Shown: positions 1 to 7,067 of the stretch, in pieces
Layout: every line of letters begins with the position of its first letter
Numbering within the stretch: position 1 is the first letter of the stretch
NCBI GenBank assembly: GCA_012271065.1
Contig: JAAXHE010000349.1
Span: 1 to 23,258 of the forward strand
DNA: 23,258 nucleotides
Direction: 5' to 3'
DNA from: Candidatus Latescibacterota bacterium
GTDB lineage: Bacteria; Latescibacterota; UBA2968; GCA-2709665
The notes under the pieces: generated by a model
Seen by the model: the letters and a program-made list of their open reading frames with translations, nothing else
What the model was told of the DNA's origin: nothing
Databases searched by the model: none
Position numbers and translations under genes: made by a program

Positions 1-111
1 ATCTGAAAATACTCGCTTAATTTGAGCCTAGATGCACCCAAAAGACCGTCACAGTACGGAATGTACGCGAAATAGACGGGAAATGAATAGAAAACCAAAT
101 GTGAAATTAAT

Positions 112-140
112 TTGTGATAAATTTGATAAATCATTATATT
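112..140 (+). promoter_or_regulatory. Candidate sigma70 promoter for the Fic gene
   Basis: TTGTGA at 112-117 and TATATT at 135-140 are separated by 17 bases, and the start codon lies about 50 bases beyond the expected transcription start. The surrounding 1-197 region is very AT-rich, so chance matches are likely and the call rests only on spacing and position. Confidence 0.4.
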
Positions 141-197
141 TTAAGAATTATTGAAAAAATAAACTTAAAATTTATGTGAAATAAAAATGGAAACGGA

Positions 198-1406
198 ATG
201 AAAATTTCCGAAGGCCGTGGTCCCGTCCGATACAGGCTTCCGCGCCAGTGGATCAAATACGATCTCCTTGCGGTCTCGGAAAACCTGATTTCCGCAAAAG
301 CGGCCGTTCTCGCACTGCGGTCCTCTCCGCATCAGAAGCGCTGGACCGAGGAGTTACAGAAGATTCAGTTGAAGCGGGAAGTGGCCGGTACGTCCAGAAT
401 CGAAGGCGCGGACTTCACGGAAAGAGAACTTGACGACGCTCTGACCCAATCACCCGAACAACTGAGAACGCGCTCACAACGCCAGGCAGCCGCTGCAAAA
501 CGGACCTATGAATGGATTTCCCAATTGGAATTGCACGCACCAGTCAGCAGGGATCTTGTTTTTCACATTCATCGACTCCTGATTGAAGGTGCGGACGATG
601 ATCATTGCGAACCCGGAAAACTCCGCGGCCAAGACGACAATGTGACGTTCGGAACGCCGCGGCACAGAGGCGTCAGTGGCGGCCAAGAATGCGACGCGGC
701 CTTTGACGCGTTGCTTCATGCTGTGGCCGGTGAATTCCGCGCACACGATCCGCTCGTACAGGCGCTCGCTCTCCACTATCACTTTGCTGCAATGCATCCC
801 TTCAGTGACGGTAACGGGCGTACTGCTCGTGCTCTTGAAGCGCTTCTACTTCGCGAGGCGGGATTGCGAGACGTGCCGTTTATTGCTATGTCAAACTACT
901 ATGACGATGAAAAAGACGCCTATCTCGCGAATATGGCGCAAGTCAGAGCAAACGACTTTGACCTTACGCCGTTCCTGGATTTCGGGTTGGATGGCATCGC
1001 CAGACAGTGCGAACGGCTCTCATCTGAAATCAGGAGGAACCTGCAGCTAGCACTATTCAATAACATGATGCACGAGCTATTCGGTCGGCTCAAGAGTACC
1101 CGAAAACGGGTACTGGCTGCAAGGCAAATGGAAATACTGAAACTGTTGTTGATCGCCGATGAAATGAGCGTTGCTGAACTTGAAGAAAGATCGTCGCCGT
1201 TTTACCACGGGTTGAAACATCCGGAAAAGGCCTGGTTCAGGGACCTGGTGGGCCTGCTGGAGATAGGCGCCGTGAATTACAGAAAAGTTGGCGTGCGTAC
1301 CTACGTGCTTTTTGCCGATTTAGAATGGCCTTCCAAGATCACTGAAAACGAATTCTTCGAAAAAATCAACTCACTGCCAAAGGCGAAGACTTACCCATTC
1401 CTTTAA
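198..1406 (+). CDS. Fic family protein (AMPylase-type)
   Basis: The 402-residue protein carries the Fic core HPFSDGNGRTAR at about residues 200-211, whose His is the catalytic residue for transfer of AMP (or another nucleotide moiety) to a target hydroxyl. Upstream, TSRIEG at residues 65-70 fits the inhibitory motif (S/T)xxxE(G/N), placing the alpha-inh helix N-terminal to the Fic core, as in class II Fic proteins. The N-terminal 90 residues look like the usual Fic N-terminal domain. Residues about 305-385 read as a winged-helix-like tail, common in chromosomal Fic proteins. The ATG at 198 has only a weak purine tract (GGAAACGG) before it. No antitoxin gene is adjacent, so self-inhibition is the likely control. 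Targets are unknown. The upstream DNA is much more AT-rich than the rest of the window, hinting at separate acquisition. Confidence 0.9.
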   Translation: MKISEGRGPVRYRLPRQWIKYDLLAVSENLISAKAAVLALRSSPHQKRWTEELQKIQLKREVAGTSRIEGADFTERELDDALTQSPEQLRTRSQRQAAAAKRTYEWISQLELHAPVSRDLVFHIHRLLIEGADDDHCEPGKLRGQDDNVTFGTPRHRGVSGGQECDAAFDALLHAVAGEFRAHDPLVQALALHYHFAAMHPFSDGNGRTARALEALLLREAGLRDVPFIAMSNYYDDEKDAYLANMAQVRANDFDLTPFLDFGLDGIARQCERLSSEIRRNLQLALFNNMMHELFGRLKSTRKRVLAARQMEILKLLLIADEMSVAELEERSSPFYHGLKHPEKAWFRDLVGLLEIGAVNYRKVGVRTYVLFADLEWPSKITENEFFEKINSLPKAKTYPFL

Positions 1407-1610
1407 CTCCCAACGAACGCCCCATTCTCCCGGACATTTCTGTCACAGAACCGCAACCTGCTAGCCGACGATTGTTGCACGCACGATATCCGATGGCCTC
1501 ATCCTGGGAAGACGTCGCTTACCAACGCGTAGCCGACTCTTGTGCCTCTATTCACTCGCTTTTACAATTACCCACCCAAAAAGGCCATTGTCACCACAAT
1601 TTCTCCCCTT
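1407..1610. other. Intergenic stretch without recognised gene
   Basis: This is the convergent gap between the Fic gene and pafA. The short reading frames here have no recognisable domain, signal peptide or good ribosome binding site. No RNA gene or repeat was seen. The rest of the gap holds a possible terminator at 1611-1647. Confidence 0.5.
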
Positions 1611-1647
1611 AAAAAAAACGGAATGCGCGAAGGTATGTGGTCCTTCG
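1611..1647 (-). terminator. Possible terminator of the proteasome operon
   Basis: Read on the minus strand, a 6-bp stem (CGAAGG/CCTTCG, 8-base loop, 1628-1647) is followed after nine bases by eight T residues (1611-1618). It lies about 64 bases past the pafA stop. The stem is short and not directly joined to the T-tract, so this is a weak call. Confidence 0.3.
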
Positions 1648-1710
1648 GACATCCCGTGTGCGAACCGCGTTGCCTGCGGCGGGGCGATTACGATTTCTGT
1701 ATCGGGGTTT

Positions 1711-3177
1711 TCATCTCAACCTGCGCCGCATGGGACGGCGGGGCGAGGGTGAAGCGGAGCGGATCTCGTCGATGAACTCCGCCGCCGCGTCGCGGTAGGT
1801 CTCGAACGGGTCCTGGAGACTCAGGTGGCTTTCGTTCTCCAGATAGACCGAGTCCCAGTCCACGATATACCGCATCCGGTTTTCCGACAGGGCCCTGATC
1901 ACGTCGGACCGGCCCCGGGCGCGCGTATCGGCGGGCGGCTCGTCTCCCGCACGGGCGATCTGCTCCTCGGACAGAATGCGGTGGGTCATCCCCTTGTGCT
2001 CCAGGTCGAGGAAGAATCCCCGGTTGGGATCGATATTGTGAAACTCCAGATCCAGGCTCTGGAGCCACGGATCGTTCCACTCCAGGCCTTCCGACTGCAC
2101 GAACATATCCAGCATCCACTTCTTCGCCACCCAGTCCAGCCGGTCCTTCAGGACCATCGGATCCCGTTCCAGGTCGTTTAGCGTCTTCTCCCATTCGACC
2201 AGCACCCAGTCCGACTCCTCATCCATCCCGCGCAGATGCTGCTTCGCCAGATCCAGGTACCGGCGCTGGATATCCACGGCCGAAACCGGCCTTCCGTTCT
2301 TGCGCTCCAGAATCCATTTGTGAGTCGGATCCCGGGAAATCTCCTTCAACGCCCACACCGGGTCGCCGAGGCCCACGTCCTGCGGGAAAATCTTGTGTTC
2401 GAGCAGATTCAACACCATCGCGGTGGTACCGACCTTCAGCGCGGTGGCGTACTCCGACATATTCGAGTCGCCCATCAGCAGGTGCAGCCTGCGGTACTTG
2501 TTGTAGTCTGCCAGCGGTTCGTCGCGCGTATTGATGATCGCACGGCTGAACTGGATCCACTGATAGATCTCCGTGACGATGTGGTCCGCGCGCTGCGAAA
2601 TCTGAAAGGCGACGGGGTCCTCGTGTCCGGAGTCGTCGACGTCGTCCCTGCCATAATAGTAGAAGCTGTCGTCGTAGCTGCCCACCCTGCCTGCGCCGCT
2701 GTAGATCTGCCGCGTTACCAGAAAAGGAAGCAGCGCCGGTATTACAACCATCGAGAACGGCACGTTTCGCCGAATCAGGTAATTCTCGTGGCAGCCGAAC
2801 GTGGCGCCGGTGTAATGGTCGATATTGTTCTTGAGGAACGACGCCTCTTTCGCCAGCCCCAGCGAACGAAGCGCCCGCTGCAGAAGCCGTTCTCCCGCCC
2901 GGTCGGAGGCCACCAGGTCGAACAGGCTCTTGCATTCCGGCGTGGTGTATTCGATATGCCCCATATCGATATATACCCTGCCGGAATTAAACAAAAAACC
3001 GCCGTTTCCCGGCGGTTCGTCCCTGCCCCGATAGTGGATGTCGACGATCCCCTTGCGCTCGGTGTGGAATACGTGGTCCTTCACCTTCACCGTAATGGCA
3101 TCCGGGCTGACGAACCCCTCGTGCTCCGGCGCCATGCACCCGTATTCGGTTTCCAAACCGAAAATGCGACGTTCCAT
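1711..3177 (-). CDS. pafA: Pup/UBact ligase PafA
   Basis: PafA joins the C-terminal Glu of the Pup-like tag to a substrate lysine using ATP. The 488-residue protein opens with RRIFGLETEYG, like mycobacterial PafA. It has the family blocks FGCHENYL, PFLVTRQI, INTRDEP, YRRLHLLMGDSNMSE and PPADTRARGR. Asp71 in GRVYIDMGHIEY aligns with the PafA catalytic Asp. It lacks the Dop-loop sequence (WDYxxExPxxDxRGF), and its C-terminal IVDWDSVYL...DPF segment matches PafA rather than Dop, so of the two homologues in this cluster this is the ligase. The start is fixed by the conserved N-terminus, although no clear Shine-Dalgarno precedes it. It is last in the operon, 69 bases after prcA. Two oddities are an inserted acidic/Tyr-rich loop at about residues 167-189 and a basic C-terminal tail ending RRPMRRRLR. 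Confidence 0.93.
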   Translation of the reverse strand: MERRIFGLETEYGCMAPEHEGFVSPDAITVKVKDHVFHTERKGIVDIHYRGRDEPPGNGGFLFNSGRVYIDMGHIEYTTPECKSLFDLVASDRAGERLLQRALRSLGLAKEASFLKNNIDHYTGATFGCHENYLIRRNVPFSMVVIPALLPFLVTRQIYSGAGRVGSYDDSFYYYGRDDVDDSGHEDPVAFQISQRADHIVTEIYQWIQFSRAIINTRDEPLADYNKYRRLHLLMGDSNMSEYATALKVGTTAMVLNLLEHKIFPQDVGLGDPVWALKEISRDPTHKWILERKNGRPVSAVDIQRRYLDLAKQHLRGMDEESDWVLVEWEKTLNDLERDPMVLKDRLDWVAKKWMLDMFVQSEGLEWNDPWLQSLDLEFHNIDPNRGFFLDLEHKGMTHRILSEEQIARAGDEPPADTRARGRSDVIRALSENRMRYIVDWDSVYLENESHLSLQDPFETYRDAAAEFIDEIRSASPSPRRPMRRRLR

Positions 3178-3246
3178 TCAGGGCCCCAACGTGTTTCTTT
3201 CGTGGACAATTTGCATCTCAGGGTACAGGCGCATTTATGCCGGCGC

Positions 3247-4026
3247 TCAGCGAAAGGGCTTGATTACGGGCAGTATCTCGCGATCGCCGAGGACGCGAAA
3301 CCGGCGTTTGTCCGTGCCGGACCGGTCCAGAACCACGGCCTCGACCGTGGCCGACGCCAACGCGTCCTTCAGGATGGCCTGCAGGTCCGCTTCACCGGCC
3401 ATCCGTTCCAGCTCCGACGTCTCCCGTGGGACTTCGTCCAGGGTTCCAACGAACCGCCCGGCCGCCCACGCCTCCAGCGCGGCCTTCAATGCGTTCCGGA
3501 GGCTGAGCCGGTCGTTCTCCGGCAAACGGCTCCGCATCAAGCCGTCCGCTTCCGGAACCTCGCCGATAACGCCGCGGCCTTCGTATTTCTGAAACGTGCC
3601 GTCGTAGTCCACGGTATAGAAGACAGCGCCCTTTTTCGAGACATCCAGTTCCAGCATCAGGACACGCACGATAAACGGCGACCGGAACACCTCGTCGAAC
3701 GCCGTCTTGACAGCGGGACCCAGGCCGAAGTGTACGATCTGCTGCAGGTTCACGTCCTGCTCGGAATAATTGAACCCGATCACCGACGCCAGGTCCACGG
3801 CGGACTGCCGCAGCTTCTCGATGTCGGCCGGATGCCCGAGCGCGGCCATACCGATGCGGTCGTAGACCTCGAAAATCTTCTGTTGCCCCTGACCCAGCGT
3901 CAGGAGCAGGGCGCCGTCCCGCCAGGCCAGACCCACAACCGGGCTGCCGCCCCGGAGCTGGTCCTCTATATATTCCCGCCGGTTGGCTACCGCGTCCGCC
4001 CATCGATAGGGTTCGTCCAGCATCAT
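3247..4026 (-). CDS. prcA: Proteasome alpha subunit PrcA
   Basis: The 259-residue product is the alpha-ring subunit of the bacterial 20S proteasome, which gates substrate entry and docks the ATPase. Like actinobacterial PrcA it has an N-terminal helix region, then the QKIFEVYDRIGMAALG block (mycobacterial form QKISELYDRVGFAAAG) and a DYDG segment in the last third (YDG in mycobacteria). It has no N-terminal catalytic Thr, as expected for an alpha subunit. The ATG overlaps the prcB stop (ATGA at 4023-4026), implying translational coupling and matched synthesis of the two rings. A second ATG follows immediately, so the start is uncertain by one codon. The C-terminus ends IKPFR, without the long acidic tail seen in mycobacteria. 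Confidence 0.92.
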   Translation of the reverse strand: MMLDEPYRWADAVANRREYIEDQLRGGSPVVGLAWRDGALLLTLGQGQQKIFEVYDRIGMAALGHPADIEKLRQSAVDLASVIGFNYSEQDVNLQQIVHFGLGPAVKTAFDEVFRSPFIVRVLMLELDVSKKGAVFYTVDYDGTFQKYEGRGVIGEVPEADGLMRSRLPENDRLSLRNALKAALEAWAAGRFVGTLDEVPRETSELERMAGEADLQAILKDALASATVEAVVLDRSGTDKRRFRVLGDREILPVIKPFR

Positions 4027-4841
4027 CCCTCATCGCCTCCCGATTCCCCGGCCCGGGCAATATACCGCTCGTAGGACGCCCGCAGGTCCTCCTCGGGCAC
4101 GGTGCGCAGTCCGTCAGCGGAGATCGTCTTCACCGTGGGCAAAACGCCGGCGTCCCGCTCGTACCTCCCGGTGGCCGCATCGTATTCCGCGGCCGTATGC
4201 AGCAGGCGCAGGGCCATTCCGAGGCTCTCGCTCCGGTCCAGTTCGGCAAACGGACGCTCGCCCCACTGGTTATTGTAATACATCGCGCCCCGGATGGCCG
4301 CCGCGCCGGATCCCGTGGTGGAAAAATCGGCGCTCTCGAACTGCGCGCCCAGCACGTCGTAGAAGAAAATCTTGCCGCGGCTGTCGTGTCGGTCGAACGT
4401 GGCGAAGATGGGGATCACCGGTCCGATACCCTGCATGGCCATTGGCAGGTTGTCGCGAATCAGAAGGGAGAGGCGCCGCAGTTTGGCCGCCAGGCTCATT
4501 TCCTGCAGCTGTCGCCGCCGGTGATATTGAAAGGTATGTTCGAGGATGCGGGCGATTTCGTACGCCATGGCCGGCGATCCGGAAATGGCCATCACCGAAA
4601 ACGCGTCGATATCGATGACCTTGTCGGCTCGGTCATAAAGCACGGTGTGGCCGGCGGTGGCCCGCCGGTCCCCCGCAATGAGGACGCCATCCCGGTAGCG
4701 AAGGGCCAGGATGGTCGTGCCCTCGGTGGGTTGAAACGGAAGGGACGCCGCGCTACCCGGCGCGTTTTTCTTCAGGTCGGCGCCGGGCAGCCGGTATCCC
4801 TCAGCCTTCAGCAGATCCAGAAAATCTCCACCCGCGCCCAT
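4023..4841 (-). CDS. prcB: Proteasome beta subunit PrcB (catalytic)
   Basis: The 272-residue precursor starts MGAGGDFLDL and carries a propeptide of about 41 residues ending in TEG. Autocleavage would expose Thr1 of TTILALRYRDG. Counting from Thr1, Asp17 (AGDRR) and Lys33 (RADKV) fall exactly at the expected catalytic positions of an active N-terminal nucleophile hydrolase. ISGSPAMAYE and GSGAAAIRGAMYY match conserved parts of the beta fold. The reading frame stays open upstream, but the ATG at 4841 is preferred because it lies four bases after the ubact stop and gives a normal propeptide. The end overlaps the prcA start. The beta rings sit inside the core particle and degrade unfolded tagged proteins. 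Confidence 0.95.
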   Translation of the reverse strand: MGAGGDFLDLLKAEGYRLPGADLKKNAPGSAASLPFQPTEGTTILALRYRDGVLIAGDRRATAGHTVLYDRADKVIDIDAFSVMAISGSPAMAYEIARILEHTFQYHRRRQLQEMSLAAKLRRLSLLIRDNLPMAMQGIGPVIPIFATFDRHDSRGKIFFYDVLGAQFESADFSTTGSGAAAIRGAMYYNNQWGERPFAELDRSESLGMALRLLHTAAEYDAATGRYERDAGVLPTVKTISADGLRTVPEEDLRASYERYIARAGESGGDEG

Positions 4842-4845
4842 AGGC

Positions 4846-5037
4846 TCACTCGCCCGTGCGCTGCCGGTAGCGTCGCGCCTGATTCGGGTCCACGCGGCGC
4901 ATGCGGCGCAGCAGGTCGCGGGTATCCGGACGATCGACGTCCGGTCGGGACGGCCCGTCGTTCCCGTCGTCCGGTCCCCCGTCGGGGGCTTCAGGCCGCC
5001 GGGTCCGCCGTTCAAAACCGGCCAGATCTCTCTTCAT
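4846..5037 (-). CDS. ubact: UBact-type Pup-like protein modifier
   Basis: The 63-residue, highly charged, probably disordered protein begins MKRDLAGFER and ends RYRQRTGE. It is the tag that PafA would attach to substrates, directing them to ARC and the 20S core. Its length, its position between dop and prcB, and the C-terminal helical stretch DTRDLLRRMRRVDPNQARR fit Pup. The Thr-Gly-Glu end, in place of Gly-Gly-Gln, fits the UBact group named from Gram-negative phyla. Because the last residue is already Glu, no deamidation should be needed before ligation. The ATG at 5037 is chosen because AGAGGAGG sits six bases before it; a longer frame from 5073 would have this site inside it. The only lysine is Lys2. 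Confidence 0.92.
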   Translation of the reverse strand: MKRDLAGFERRTRRPEAPDGGPDDGNDGPSRPDVDRPDTRDLLRRMRRVDPNQARRYRQRTGE

Positions 5038-5069
5038 AGCAACCTCCTCTACACGCGGGGGGCCCGAGG

Positions 5070-6590
5070 TCATGACCCAAGCGCGTTCAGGAACTCATCC
5101 AGTTCATCCGAGCGATCCAACGTCCTATTATAATACGCGACCTTCTCCCCATCAACCAGATCCTTCATATCCACGGAACGCTGTTCTCCGTTCCGGAAGA
5201 AGACGATCCGGTCCCAGTTGACTGATTTGACGTCGTGGCCGAACTTCTCAAGGCATCGTCCGCGGAACCAGGCGCGGGTGTCGGCAGGCGGGACGGACAT
5301 CGCTTCCTCGATGCGATCGTCGTCGATGAGGCGGACCATCTTCCCCTGCGCTTCCAGCAGAAAATACAGCCCGGCCTCCCGGTCCACGTTGTGGTACTCC
5401 AGATCCTGGCTCTGAAGCCAGGCCAGGTCGTCCGGATTGTCCCAGGAAAGTCCCTCCGCCTCACGAAAGCAGTCCAGCAGCCACTTCTTGCTGACCCAGT
5501 CGCAGATACCCACCAGGGCCATGGGATCCCTTTCGAGGCCGTCCAGCATCTCCTTCCAGGCGTTCAGTACCCAGTCCGTTTCCACGTCGCGGCCTTCGAA
5601 CCGCTCCTTCGCCAACGCCAGGTACATCCGCTGCACCTCAACGGCCGGAACCAGACGGCTGGTTTTGCGGTCCATCTCCACCAGCCACTGATAGCTCTGG
5701 TCTCGCGACACGTCCTTCAGCGCCGCAACCGGATCCTTCAGGACCACGCCTGGCAGATCGTCCTGTTCAACCAGCGCCACCACAAGGGCGGTGGCCCCGA
5801 CTTTCAGCGCCGTGACGTATTCCGACATATTCGAGTCGCCGAGGATCACGTGAAGCCTGCGGTACCGGCCGGCGTCCGCGTGCGGTTCGTCACGGGTGTT
5901 GATAAGCGGCCGTTTGTGCATGGTGTCGACACTGGCGATCACCTCGAAGAATTCGGACCGCTGTGAGAGCTGATAGATGGACGCTCTGTCGCCGCGTTCC
6001 ACGCCCATCTTGCCCGCGCCCGCGTAAATCTGACGCGTAACCAGGAAGGGAACCAGGCCCTTTACGATTCGATCGAACGGCGTCCCGCGGTCCATCAGGT
6101 AATTCTCGTGACACCCGTAGCTGTGGCCTTCGAAGTCCGTATTGTTCTTGTAGATCCGCACCACCCCCTCGGACAGCATCTCCGTGCGCCGACGCGCGCA
6201 GATATCCACGATCCGCTCGCCCGCCCGGTCCTGCGCCACCAGTTCGAAGAGGCTGAGGCACTCGCCCGTGGAGTATTCAGGATGGGTGTGGTCATTGTAG
6301 AAACGGGCGCCGTTGCGGATGATCAGGTCGCTCTTCAACTCCTCCAGCGGCACCTTTCGCTGGCGGTCTTGCTGAAGGTGGACCTTCTCGTCGGTATCGT
6401 TCAAAAGGGATTCAACTTCAAACCCCCGCACGTCCTTGCGGGGGTTCTCCAGCTGATAGTCCCATAGAGGCGTGAACTCACCCCTGAGGTAGCACCGGAT
6501 CAGCTGCATCGACTCTTCCACCACGTCGATCCTCTCCACCCCGTCTATCGTGATCCCGTACTCCGTTTCAAGGCCGAAAAGTCGATTCAT
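5070..6590 (-). CDS. dop: Depupylase Dop (removes the UBact/Pup tag)
   Basis: Dop is the PafA homologue that hydrolyses the isopeptide bond between the Pup-like tag and substrates, and deamidates Gln-ending Pup. The 506-residue protein starts MNRLFGLETEYGITI. It contains the Dop-loop signature WDYQLENPRKDVRGF at about residues 43-57, close to mycobacterial WDYEVESPLRDARGF. Asp100 in ARFYNDHTHPEYS corresponds to the Dop nucleophile Asp95. The C-terminal PPADTRAWFRGRCLEKFG matches Dop (PPTDTRAYFRGECLRRFG). These points separate it from the ligase PafA further down the operon. It ends 32 bases before ubact. Since the tag ends in Glu, its main role here should be tag removal. GAGAAAGG lies just ahead of the ATG. 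A 477-base repeat-rich gap separates it from arc. Confidence 0.93.
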   Translation of the reverse strand: MNRLFGLETEYGITIDGVERIDVVEESMQLIRCYLRGEFTPLWDYQLENPRKDVRGFEVESLLNDTDEKVHLQQDRQRKVPLEELKSDLIIRNGARFYNDHTHPEYSTGECLSLFELVAQDRAGERIVDICARRRTEMLSEGVVRIYKNNTDFEGHSYGCHENYLMDRGTPFDRIVKGLVPFLVTRQIYAGAGKMGVERGDRASIYQLSQRSEFFEVIASVDTMHKRPLINTRDEPHADAGRYRRLHVILGDSNMSEYVTALKVGATALVVALVEQDDLPGVVLKDPVAALKDVSRDQSYQWLVEMDRKTSRLVPAVEVQRMYLALAKERFEGRDVETDWVLNAWKEMLDGLERDPMALVGICDWVSKKWLLDCFREAEGLSWDNPDDLAWLQSQDLEYHNVDREAGLYFLLEAQGKMVRLIDDDRIEEAMSVPPADTRAWFRGRCLEKFGHDVKSVNWDRIVFFRNGEQRSVDMKDLVDGEKVAYYNRTLDRSDELDEFLNALGS

Positions 6591-6764
6591 AGACCTTTCT
6601 CAGTATCTCTTGTTGTAGTTGGGCAAAGGCGATATTGGACGTTCTTTTTTTTCGGAGCGATTGGGAACTTTCGCTACCCCAAAACGTCCCCTATTCCCTT
6701 GCCCTTTTTCTTGCTGCGCCCAAGAAAAAGGGCGAAAAAGAAGGGCGCCGCTCGGCGCGGAGCC
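6591..6764. other. Leader side of the arc-dop gap
   Basis: This is the part of the 477-base gap nearest dop. It has no convincing gene: a 72-codon minus-strand frame covering it arises from repeat A. It holds a perfect 13-bp hairpin at 6701-6733. No clear promoter for dop was found, so dop may depend on read-through from the arc side. Confidence 0.5.
6701..6733. repeat. Perfect 13-bp inverted repeat
   Basis: GCCCTTTTTCTTG at 6701-6713 and its exact complement at 6721-6733 flank a 7-base loop. On the minus strand it is not followed by a T-tract, so it is not a standard terminator. It could stabilise or process the mRNA between arc and dop. Confidence 0.6.
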
Positions 6765-6870
6765 GGTTTTTCCGTGAATCACTTCAGAGGATGAAATGGG
6801 ATTTGGGTGGCCTACCAATCCTTCAGGTGTAACAATGCGAATGCGCTGGACGGATCAGCACGGAAAAACC
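6741..6870 (+). repeat. Intergenic repeat A, copy 1
   Basis: This copy is flanked by 12-bp inverted repeats GGTTTTTCCGTG (6765-6776) and CACGGAAAAACC (6859-6870), 106 bases end to end. The interior (GAATCACTTC, GTGGCCTACCAA, ATGCGCTGGACG) matches copy 2 at 14725-14852. It continues directly into a second shared segment, ACCCCCCATACCCCCGG and TGTGAAATGCA, up to about 6905. Confidence 0.65.
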
Positions 6871-6930
6871 CCCCATACCCCCGGTCGCTAGCTGTGAAAT
6901 GCAGGATGGGGCGAGACCTACCCCCTGAAG

Positions 6931-7060
6931 GCGGGTAGACGGGAGACGTAAGACGGTAGAAGAAATCCTTGCCGGCTAATTTATCCCTCCTTGCCTCCGG
7001 CACGAAGAGAAGCCTCACAAGGCAGGAAGTCTCTCCCGTCTACCGGCTCACGTCTTCCCG
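6931..7060 (+). repeat. Intergenic palindromic repeat D, copy 1
   Basis: A purine-rich left arm (GGGTAGACGGGAGACG) and a pyrimidine-rich right arm (CTCTCCCGTCTACCGG) form an imperfect palindrome around a core with CCTTGCC, TAATT, TGCCTCCGGCACGA and ACAAGGCAGG. The core (6967-7026) recurs at 14570-14625 and, inverted, at 22991-23060. It lies immediately after the arc stop codon, inside the proteasome operon. Confidence 0.65.
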
Positions 7061-7067
7061 TTCTTTG

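Noticed and set aside
1620..1775. Relic of a formylglycine-generating-enzyme C-terminus on the + strand (RGDYDFCIGVF)
   Set aside because: The match is too short and too weak, and most of it overlaps the basic C-terminal end of pafA.
1711..3177. Naming this gene dop and the one at 5070-6590 pafA
   Set aside because: The Dop-loop sequence WDYQLENPRKDVRGF and the WFRGRCLEKFG block lie in the 5070-6590 gene, while the gene at 1711-3177 has the PafA-type C-terminus; the gene order also agrees with mycobacteria.
2236..4074. 612-codon open frame on the + strand across pafA, prcA and prcB
   Set aside because: It is antisense to three genes with clear conserved motifs and has no recognisable domain; GC-rich DNA often leaves such frames open.
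4842..5015. Longer prcB start giving 330 residues
   Set aside because: The extra 58 residues overlap ubact almost entirely and are read out of its frame; the ATG at 4841 gives a normal propeptide.
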